40,347 bases of DNA from an uncultured Anaerolineae bacterium (GTDB lineage: Bacteria > Chloroflexota > Anaerolineae > Anaerolineales > Villigracilaceae). The translations under genes were made by a program, and so were the position numbers. The notes under the pieces were generated by a model. That model was given only the letters and a program-made list of their open reading frames with translations. It did not search any database and had not been told where the DNA came from. Positions 34,801-40,347 of the stretch are shown one piece after another. The DNA lies in NCBI GenBank assembly GCA_903908605.1, contig CAIVSQ010000238.1, forward strand, positions 1 through 40,347. The letters are read 5' to 3'. Position 1 is the first letter of the stretch; every line of letters begins with the position of its first letter.

Positions 34801-35887
34801 GCAGCACTCGCGTACCATCAGGGTAGCTGATCCACTCTTCGTTGTTTCTGTTGGTACCCTGTGCGATCATCTTCAAATCATTTTCGCGGAAGAAATCAGC
34901 TTCTTCACGCGGAAACAGATCATAATCCGTCTTATTGACGATGTCTTCAATCGGCTTGTCAATAAAATTGGCGAATTGATGGTTGCAACCCAGGTATTTA
35001 CCGTTTGTATCCTTAAAAAATACAATATCCGGGATGGAATTCAACAAACCCGAAAGCAGGGCAATCTTGTTGGAAAGTTCATCTTCAACATTCTTATGCT
35101 CGGTAATATCAACACCCACCGCCTGGATTTCATACAAATCCTTGGATGGGTCCTGGATCAGGCTATCCTCCCACGCAATCCAACGCCAACCTTGCGAGGT
35201 CATCGCACGCTGCTCAATTCGGATACGATATGGAGGGACCTGCAGATCCTTCATGGCTTCCAGGGTGGCGGGTAAATCATCGGGGTGCACAAGCGGTGTA
35301 TACGACTTACCGATCAGTTCTTCCTGGGTTTTGCCAAACATCTGGCAGTAAGCCTGGTTGACAAAAACAAAACGTCCTTCACGATCAACACGCACAACCA
35401 GGGTATGCTGAGAATCAATCATGCCCCGGTATAGTTGTCTACTTTCCTGAAGCGCTTGCTCAAAACTGATCTGGTCCTGGTTATCACGGGGTATACATAT
35501 TATCAAGCTCTTATCGCGGTACTTACGTTTTGAAATGGTAATATCAAGCGGAAATAAGCGACCAGAGCTGTGTTTTCCGTAAACAATCCGGTTGTCCCCC
35601 ATCCGGCAAGATCCGCTCTGATCCAGCAAAAAACCATCAACTAATTCGCGGTGTTTCTCAGAAAAATGGTCTGGGAGAAAAACATCCAGGTTTTGCCCAA
35701 TCACATTTGCACACAGGCAACCGAACATTTCCTCCGCAACAGTATTGATGAATAAAATCTGCATGGAGTCATCCAGAATGATAATGGCATCAGGAAGTAA
35801 TTGAGAAAATTCCTGGAAAGACCAATCACCTGGAATCAATGATGATACTAACCCATTACCCTGTGTTGGCCCGCTGGTATCTGTCAT
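31892..35887 (-). CDS. Cytoplasmic multi-PAS/GAF sensor histidine kinase
   Basis: A 1331-residue kinase without membrane segments. I read about six PAS domains (centred near residues 60, 190, 340, 610, 740, 1040) and two GAF domains (about 405-560 and 830-1000), e.g. PAS cores VLNNQGGIIQVNRKVLDSLG and CITDLTGRFLRLNKAWQDT. The kinase core has the H-box THELRTPIA with His1112, the N-box NIIGNAIKF with Asn1232, and the G boxes TDSGMGIP and PGTGIGLFIV. It should autophosphorylate and pass phosphate to a response regulator; the genes upstream on the same strand are the likely partners. AAGGA lies 11 nt before the ATG. It is separated from the preceding gene by 207 bp. Confidence 0.93.
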   Translation of the reverse strand: MTDTSGPTQGNGLVSSLIPGDWSFQEFSQLLPDAIIILDDSMQILFINTVAEEMFGCLCANVIGQNLDVFLPDHFSEKHRELVDGFLLDQSGSCRMGDNRIVYGKHSSGRLFPLDITISKRKYRDKSLIICIPRDNQDQISFEQALQESRQLYRGMIDSQHTLVVRVDREGRFVFVNQAYCQMFGKTQEELIGKSYTPLVHPDDLPATLEAMKDLQVPPYRIRIEQRAMTSQGWRWIAWEDSLIQDPSKDLYEIQAVGVDITEHKNVEDELSNKIALLSGLLNSIPDIVFFKDTNGKYLGCNHQFANFIDKPIEDIVNKTDYDLFPREEADFFRENDLKMIAQGTNRNNEEWISYPDGTRVLLDTLKAPLCDSLGRTIGILGISRDITVRKRAEEIANIERNLAIILAQKSTLEEALPLCLDLALQVTGMDCGGIYLVDRQKEELVLKVHKGLSEEFVSLASLFGKDTPNYQVVMRGDPLYQPYLQLPTNKPQAALREGLRISSIIPVKFKDEVIACVNAASHSQDDMPEYNRVAIENLSFQLGNMIARLRVQQKLAESQEELQSMFDTLMDFVFVLNNQGGIIQVNRKVLDSLGYSMEELVGVSVLQVHPPEQREQAWKIVGDMLSGVLDSCPLDLLCRDGSRIPVETKVAHGRWGSKDVLIGVSRDITERKAAEATIRDRVKDIEGFFDVSLDLLCITDLTGRFLRLNKAWQDTLGFTVEELLQSNFMDLVHPEDVQATQLELARLATGAQTKNFVNRYRCKDGSWRYIEWRSQMESLRVYAAARDITERKAAEDASLEQNRLLEYRQKFEETLTSISTRFINMPSTAVNLEITTVLRQIGEFEEVDRSYVFLLDPDNGTMTNSHEWCAEGVTPEIDNLKDIPTSIFPWWMEKLNNLEDVHIPLVSDLPPEAQAEREILESQFIQSVLVVPLTSHNKLVGFVGFDSVRQSRYWYPDSILLIRMVSDILSNALMRIKMQSELRQSETRNTALLSAVPDLIFRIRWDGIFLDYKASSHDLLALPAEQIIGSSINTFMPENVLVEAMKCIDQALQTREIQTMEYILKVGDSSHTFEARFKDSGVDEVTAIVRDVSDRARLEQMKSDFINRATHELRTPIATMLLMVNLIDGGATPDEYKEYWDVLKSELGRERMLVEDLLSAGRLESNQAHMHFRFIEITDLVKATIHQAEIPAREKDIALVLHPINELDESAYIIQGDETALTQVFVNIIGNAIKFTRPGGTVDVMVHNDGAGVEVMVTDSGMGIPSEDIPMLFNRFFRGTNAIQEEVPGTGIGLFIVRSILEKHGGTINVHSELGKGSSFSIWLPIHKEP

Positions 35888-36094
35888 AAACTGGATGTCC
35901 TTTTACAACACTAGCTATATGACAGCACCTAAGCGCGTCATACCATTTCAACCGGCGATAGTCCACGTACCGGCTACATTTTGCTCATCATGGTGAATTG
36001 CCTGAATCACTGATTTATACCATCAGTTGCATGTGCCTGGCGAGCACGGAATCAATTTTACCTGTTTATCGAATAAATGCGAAACAAATCCCCT
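35888..36094. other. 207-bp gap upstream of the multi-PAS kinase
   Basis: No gene is visible. I could not fix a promoter, terminator or operator here with confidence; the kinase could have its own promoter or be read through from the genes upstream. Confidence 0.5.
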
Positions 36095-37189
36095 TTAGAC
36101 CGGGGCGTGCGCATTCTTCAGTGACATCAAGACCTTGCACCCGCTATCAGAATCAAGGATGACAACCTCGCCTTCCTGCGAACGCGCAAACTCACGCGCC
36201 ATATACAACCCGAGGCCCATACCGTGATTATCCGGCAGCCCGCCTTCGCATGGAAGTTGCTTGAAGCGCTCAAAGACTTCTTCGCGCTTATCCACAGGAA
36301 TACCAGGACCCTGGTCTTCAACCGTCAACCTTACCCCGCGCGTTCCGTTGGAATACAAGGAAATGCTGACCGTTCCACCATCCGGGCTGAACTTGCAGGC
36401 GTTATCCACCAGGTGACAAACCACCAGGGTAAAGCTGCGCGCCGGTGCAAATATGAGCAACTCATTATCCACATGCAGATCCAACTGCAATTTCTTATCA
36501 CGCCAGATATCCATCACCTCACGAATCGGCATGCTGAAGGAAAACTCCAGGTCCACCTGTTCAGTCCGGACTGCCTGGCGACCCAGATCCAACTCATTCA
36601 ACCAGATTAATGTTTCCATCCAGACTTTCATCCGGTAAGCGCTGGTACGCGCAAATTCAAGATACTGATCGGATGAACCCTGGTTTTTTTCGAGCATCTC
36701 CAGCGAAAGCTGCAAGACACCCAGGTAAGTACGAAAGTGATGGCTGGTATGAATGGGTAGTGAAGTGGAAAGATTGTCCAGCAGATGTCGGACTTCATTC
36801 CGCGCCGCCACATCCATGCGCTCTTTGCGCTTGAGAATAGACTGGATGCGCGCGATCAATTCCATAATATCCACGGTCTTAACGATGTAATCTTCCGCAC
36901 CAATGCTCAACCCGCTGCTCTTAATCGCAGGTGCCGAGAGTGCCGAGAGAAACACAAATGGAATATTGGCTGTTTCGCTGGTTTCGTTAAGAATACGCTT
37001 GATTTCCATGCCATCTGGAGCCGGCATTTTCAGATCACATAGGATCAATTCCGGATGAGTTTCGCTGGCAAGCTTGATGCCTTCCGAACCATCCGCGGTA
37101 ACGGTGACACTGAACCCCGCTCTACGCAGATTCATGGCCAACCCTTTGCCGAAGTTCAGGTTATCATCAATTAATAGTATAGCGGGCAT
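36095..37189 (-). CDS. Response regulator fused to a degenerate histidine-kinase-like module
   Basis: A 364-residue protein. The receiver domain is at residues 1-120, with phosphoacceptor Asp52 (LILCDLKMP) and conserved Lys104. A DHp-like helix follows; the H-box reads HHFRTYLG, with His150 retained but the usual catalytic Glu and Pro of HExRTPL replaced by His and Tyr. The ATPase domain keeps the N-box (HLVDNACKFSPDGG, Asn263) and G boxes (EDQGPGIP, GMGLGLYMA). Autokinase activity may therefore be impaired, leaving a phosphotransfer or sensing role. I prefer ATG 37189, which has GGGAG at the right distance, over an upstream TTG. It follows its paralog by 20 nt. Confidence 0.88.
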   Translation of the reverse strand: MPAILLIDDNLNFGKGLAMNLRRAGFSVTVTADGSEGIKLASETHPELILCDLKMPAPDGMEIKRILNETSETANIPFVFLSALSAPAIKSSGLSIGAEDYIVKTVDIMELIARIQSILKRKERMDVAARNEVRHLLDNLSTSLPIHTSHHFRTYLGVLQLSLEMLEKNQGSSDQYLEFARTSAYRMKVWMETLIWLNELDLGRQAVRTEQVDLEFSFSMPIREVMDIWRDKKLQLDLHVDNELLIFAPARSFTLVVCHLVDNACKFSPDGGTVSISLYSNGTRGVRLTVEDQGPGIPVDKREEVFERFKQLPCEGGLPDNHGMGLGLYMAREFARSQEGEVVILDSDSGCKVLMSLKNAHAPV

Positions 37190-37209
37190 ATCCAAACTCC
37201 CAGAAAAGG

Positions 37210-38325
37210 TTAATTTTCAGCGTTCCGAGGGGGCAATACCATGCGCACACGGCAACCATTTAAACTATCCAATATCTGCACATCTCCGCCCCATGCGCGT
37301 GCATACGCCCTGGCGAGCGTCAAACCCACGCCCAGCCCGCCGAAATCGCGGGTTTCACCCTGGCTGATTTGATAATAGCGTTCAAATACTTTTTCGCGCA
37401 ACTCCACCGGGATGCCAATGCCTTCGTTAAAAATCTCAATGACACAGCTGCCGATTTCATTGGGCTTGACCGAAATGACAATCCGGCCCCGGTCTGGGCA
37501 AAACTTGCAAGCGTTATCCACCAGGTGAGAAACAATATGACCAAATTCATTGCGCGGCGCGTGTACAATCACCTCAGAACTGATTTGCAGCTGCACGTTG
37601 AGCTGTTTCTTTTCCCAGTATTTAAGCGTCTGGTTGATCGGGTTCTTGAGATGAAAGCTGATATCCACCTTTTGTGGAACGCTGGAAAGTGCGCCCTGAT
37701 CCAGGTCATACAGCATTTCCAGGTCTTCAACCAGGAATTTTAGCCGGTATGCACTACTACTGGCTGTGTTAATGTAATTTCCGAGATCCACGTTATCACG
37801 GAAAAATTTCTCTTTCAAGATTAGCTCGAGAGTCGAAAGAATGACAGTCAACGGGGTGCGCATTTCATGGCTGATATTGGTGGAGATATTGGTACGCAGC
37901 TTATCCAAGTCCGCTATGCTATCCTGGATGCCACGCTGCTGACCACGCTCATAACGACGCACAACCGAATTAATGCGCGCCAACAGTTCATTCACATCGA
38001 AAGGCTTGGTAATGTAATCGTCAGCCCCACTCTGTAACCCGGCCAGCTTATCCACCTGCGCGGTGCGTGCCGTAAGAAAAAGAAAAGGAATTTGCCCCAG
38101 TTCCGGATCGGCGGAGATCTCTTTTTTCAACTCGATCCCATTGGGAGGGGGCATCATGATATCGCACAGAATGACATCCGGTTTGTAATTACGAATAGCG
38201 ATAAGCCCTTCCGCACCGGTATTAACATTGAATACTTGGAAACCTTCGCGCCTTAAGACCGCAACCAGCCCCAATGAGAATTTTTTGTCATCGTCAATGA
38301 CTAAAATTGTTTTTACCGAATTCAT
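37210..38325 (-). CDS. REC-HisKA-HATPase hybrid response regulator/histidine kinase
   Basis: A 371-residue protein: receiver at 1-125 with Asp55 (VILCDIMMP) and Lys107 (TKP), then a canonical H-box at His153 (ISHEMRTPLTV), an N-box at Asn271 (HLVDNACKFCPDRG) and G boxes (GIGIP and GLGVGLTLA). No membrane segment is present, so input comes through the receiver. The kinase output could be controlled by phosphorylation of its own receiver. The start at 38325 has GAGGTGG in front and lies within the 3' end of the HD-GYP gene, an overlap of 32 nt in another frame, indicating tight coupling. It is a close paralog of the next gene. Confidence 0.92.
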   Translation of the reverse strand: MNSVKTILVIDDDKKFSLGLVAVLRREGFQVFNVNTGAEGLIAIRNYKPDVILCDIMMPPPNGIELKKEISADPELGQIPFLFLTARTAQVDKLAGLQSGADDYITKPFDVNELLARINSVVRRYERGQQRGIQDSIADLDKLRTNISTNISHEMRTPLTVILSTLELILKEKFFRDNVDLGNYINTASSSAYRLKFLVEDLEMLYDLDQGALSSVPQKVDISFHLKNPINQTLKYWEKKQLNVQLQISSEVIVHAPRNEFGHIVSHLVDNACKFCPDRGRIVISVKPNEIGSCVIEIFNEGIGIPVELREKVFERYYQISQGETRDFGGLGVGLTLARAYARAWGGDVQILDSLNGCRVRMVLPPRNAEN

Positions 38326-39343
38326 TTTCCACCTCTTTCCTAAGAGAATCGTAATGCTCCAAAAAGTGTTCCACAAGGGTGGGATCAAAGTGCTTGCCAC
38401 TCTGAGATCTGATCATATCTCTCACAGCCAAATCATCCATGGCCGGCTTATAGGGACGTTTCGAGAGTAGCGCATCATGAACATCCACAATGCTGAATAT
38501 CCTGGCAGCCAGGGGAATTTTGTCTTCACTTAACTGGTCCGGGTATCCAAAACCATCCCAACGCTCATGATGATACATTGGAATTTCCAATGCCCCCGCC
38601 AATGATTTAATCGGCGATATCATCTCATAGCCCAGGCGTGGGTGCTCTCGGACAATTTTCCATTCCTCATTGGTAAGCGGACCTGGCTTGTTCAAAATAA
38701 ATTCAGGGACAGCCAGTTTACCGATATCATGCAGCATGGAGCCTTTACGAATATTCTCCACATCTTCCGCACCCAGGCCAAGCGACCGCGCCAGCGCAAC
38801 TGCCCAACTGGTCACCCGCAAGGTATGTCCGGCAGTACCCGCGTCAAACATTTCCACCGATTGTCCCCATAACTGCAGGGTTTCAATAGAGTAGGTTGCA
38901 TTGGCTGAAATCTGGATCGCCTGCCGGTAACGCGGGGCTATCCGCCTCAATATATTCTTTAAACGAGCGATTAAGATATCAGCATCGAATGGCTTGGTGA
39001 TGTAATCATCTGCCAGGTTCAAACCATTCAAAACATTGGCGCGATCATTAAGCGCCGAAAGAAACACCACCGGGATGAGCTGGGTAACCGGAAAGCGGTT
39101 AAGTACCATCTTGACCTGGAACCCGGTCATTTTGGGCATGTTGATATCCAGCAAAATCAAATCAGGCATCTCCAACTGAGCTTTTTGGATGCCGTGCATG
39201 CCATCAGTAGCCGATAAAACCTCATAATTGGCCCGAGTCAGCATCCGGGTAATGCCAAATAGGAAATTTGCATCATCATCAATGATGAGAATTTTGATCT
39301 TTTCAACCGGGGTTTCGTCAATATCTTTCGATTCCATTGCCAT
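38294..39343 (-). CDS. REC-HD-GYP response regulator, c-di-GMP phosphodiesterase
   Basis: A 349-residue protein with a receiver domain (about 14-135; Asp66 in LILLDINMP, TKPFD for the conserved Lys) and an HD-GYP domain (about 150-345). The HD pair is His205-Asp206 (MLHDIGKLAVP), HHE is at 258-260 and GYP at 266-268 (HHERWDGFGYP), so the c-di-GMP-cleaving motifs are intact. Its activity should be set by phosphorylation. I prefer ATG 39343, with GGAG 5 nt upstream, to the upstream TTG at 39364. It overlaps the next kinase gene. The product would lower cellular c-di-GMP, linking the cluster to motility or biofilm choice (inference). Confidence 0.94.
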   Translation of the reverse strand: MAMESKDIDETPVEKIKILIIDDDANFLFGITRMLTRANYEVLSATDGMHGIQKAQLEMPDLILLDINMPKMTGFQVKMVLNRFPVTQLIPVVFLSALNDRANVLNGLNLADDYITKPFDADILIARLKNILRRIAPRYRQAIQISANATYSIETLQLWGQSVEMFDAGTAGHTLRVTSWAVALARSLGLGAEDVENIRKGSMLHDIGKLAVPEFILNKPGPLTNEEWKIVREHPRLGYEMISPIKSLAGALEIPMYHHERWDGFGYPDQLSEDKIPLAARIFSIVDVHDALLSKRPYKPAMDDLAVRDMIRSQSGKHFDPTLVEHFLEHYDSLRKEVENEFGKNNFSH

Positions 39344-39364
39344 GGCAGCTCCATTTGGATACAA

Positions 39365-39571
39365 AACCCTGGCGAGTTTTGCATAAATTAAAGGATATCT
39401 TATTAGGGGAATAAGGTCATCTGCAGGATGTTGATTAATACATAGGCAATTGTGGAGATTTCCTCAACATTTGTTGAGACCAGCGCATTTCTCCCCATTG
39501 ATATTATCCAGGAATTGATTACGCTTTTTATTCCCATTAGAAATCAGCTCTGTTTAATTTGACAATCAATA
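39365..39571. other. Gap between NarL-type and HD-GYP genes
   Basis: Apart from the palindrome at 39463-39478, this stretch shows no gene or recognisable promoter. A -35/-10 pair (TTGAGG, 17 bp, TATGTA on the minus strand) is too weak to call. Confidence 0.4.
39463..39478. promoter_or_regulatory. 16-bp palindrome upstream of the HD-GYP gene
   Basis: A perfect inverted repeat CTCAACA-TT-TGTTGAG lies about 120 bp before the HD-GYP start in a 279-bp gap (39344-39622). It is a candidate operator for a dimeric regulator, possibly the adjacent NarL-type one. Confidence 0.35.
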
Positions 39572-39608
39572 AATAATAACACCCCCGGGCAGTTCAGGGT
39601 GTTGTTAT
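39572..39608 (-). terminator. Rho-independent terminator after the NarL-type regulator gene
   Basis: ATAACAACACCC pairs with GGGTGTTATTAT, one mismatch, then TTATTG on the minus strand. It separates the NarL-type regulator gene from the kinase genes downstream. Confidence 0.75.
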
Positions 39609-39622
39609 CACGATCCATTCCA

Positions 39623-40285
39623 TTATGATTCTTCGTGATTAACGTCGATCAAACCTTTTCGGATGGCGTAAATCACCGCCTGAGCCCGATTTTCCAATCC
39701 TAACTTGTTAATCAGGTTGCTGACATGCGAACGAACCGTGCCTTCGGTAATGGTTGCCTCCCTGGCGATATCGGCGTTCGTTAAACCATGTGCAAGCCAA
39801 CGCAAAATATCCAATTCGCGGGCAGTAAGTGCATCGATCGGAAGCGTGGTCGGTCTATTGTTTTGAATTTGCTGGAAAAGACTCAATTCGCTGCGCGCAG
39901 AAAGAGTGGGCTTGCCCTGGTAGGCGTTACGGATGGCATAGAATAATTCTTGCGGCGAATTATCCTTGACCAGGTAACCAATCGCCCCGGCTCGAATGGC
40001 AGCCAAAATCTGATCCCCATCTGAAGAAGAAGTAAAAATCAAAATACGTGCCGTCGGGTCCAACGCCAAAATATCCCGGATGGCTTCCATGCCATTTTTT
40101 TTGGGAAGCCCCAGATCCATCAAGATTACATCCGGATGCAGGTTGGCAGCTTTCTCCACCGCCTCAAACCCGTTCGAAGCCTCCCCTGCCACCTCAAAAT
40201 CCGCTTCCTGGCTCAGTAAAGCAACCAACCCGAATCTCAAAGTCGGGTGATCATCTACAACCAGCAAGCGAATGGGCAAATCCAT
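39623..40285 (-). CDS. NarL/FixJ-type response regulator
   Basis: A 220-residue regulator. The receiver is at 1-125 with Asp57 (VILMDLGLP) and Lys107 (LVKDNS), and a LuxR-type helix-turn-helix is at about 152-215 (LTARELDILRWLAHGLTNAD and TEGTVRSHVSNLINKLGLEN). It should bind DNA as a phosphorylated dimer. The start at 40285 has GGGA 8 nt upstream; an in-frame reading to 40318 is less likely. It ends at a terminator before the other signalling genes, so it is a separate transcript, but clearly belongs to the same functional block. Its kinase is probably one of the neighbours. Confidence 0.94.
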   Translation of the reverse strand: MDLPIRLLVVDDHPTLRFGLVALLSQEADFEVAGEASNGFEAVEKAANLHPDVILMDLGLPKKNGMEAIRDILALDPTARILIFTSSSDGDQILAAIRAGAIGYLVKDNSPQELFYAIRNAYQGKPTLSARSELSLFQQIQNNRPTTLPIDALTARELDILRWLAHGLTNADIAREATITEGTVRSHVSNLINKLGLENRAQAVIYAIRKGLIDVNHEES

Positions 40286-40347
40286 AAAGCATTCCCGTTT
40301 TATCAATGGATTTATCAAAAAAAATCACACCAGTTCCACTCGACACA

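Overview
This window looks like a bacterial chromosome segment from the Chloroflexota, most likely an Anaerolineae-type organism; that placement is inference from gene content, not a phylogenetic test. The supporting signs are moderate GC, an ECF sigma factor coupled to a DUF5667/DUF5666 anti-sigma-like membrane protein, DUF3048 and NBR1-Ig lipoproteins, a serine T-box, and -10 boxes sitting 6-8 nt in front of start codons (leaderless starts). No rRNA, tRNA, IS element, integrase or CRISPR array is visible.

Region 1 (1-9600) is mostly housekeeping. It starts with the end of an Asp-box/BNR beta-propeller protein. A rhodanese-SufE pair (sulfur transfer) follows, then a viroplasmin-RNase HI protein, an FlK-like thioesterase, an isochorismatase-like hydrolase behind a possible attenuated leader, and an M48 membrane protease. 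serS comes next, behind a complete T-box leader with a consensus promoter and a UCC specifier. A DUF456 protein follows, then the ECF sigma/anti-sigma pair, whose second member ends in about 155 residues of Asn/Asp-rich repeat.

Region 2 (9800-24150) is dominated by envelope and surface functions: a PLD-family lipoprotein, a membrane-anchored TolB/WD40-like propeller, three translationally coupled zinc-ribbon proteins with identical cysteine spacing, MurJ, a YuiD/DUF212 membrane protein, XseA/XseB, an NBR1-Ig lipoprotein, a HIT hydrolase, and two tandem DUF3048 lipoproteins, one carrying an inserted SdrD-B-like domain.

Region 3 (24150-31800) holds a short 75-81-bp tandem repeat, then DUF1801, an AlkD-like DNA glycosylase, thiolase, DinB, a PadR/DUF2812 pair with a striking three-palindrome operator, a cholesterol-oxidase-like GMC flavoprotein with a CxxCxxCxxxC cluster, a YjjG-like HAD phosphatase, and a MerR-TipAS regulator with the classic 19-bp-spacer promoter.

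Region 4 (31890-40320) is a five-gene signalling block on the minus strand. In transcription order it encodes a NarL-type response regulator, a REC-HD-GYP protein, a REC-HisKA-HATPase protein, a second REC-histidine-kinase-like protein with a degenerate H-box, and a 1331-residue cytoplasmic kinase with about six PAS and two GAF domains. Together they look like a phosphorelay linking cytoplasmic sensing to transcription and c-di-GMP turnover; the wiring is inferred from adjacency. No single locus is clearly a wholly new system. The most promising leads are the zinc-ribbon operon, the pseudo-kinase-like REC protein in the relay, the leader RNA before the isochorismatase gene, and the recurrent leaderless promoter architecture.
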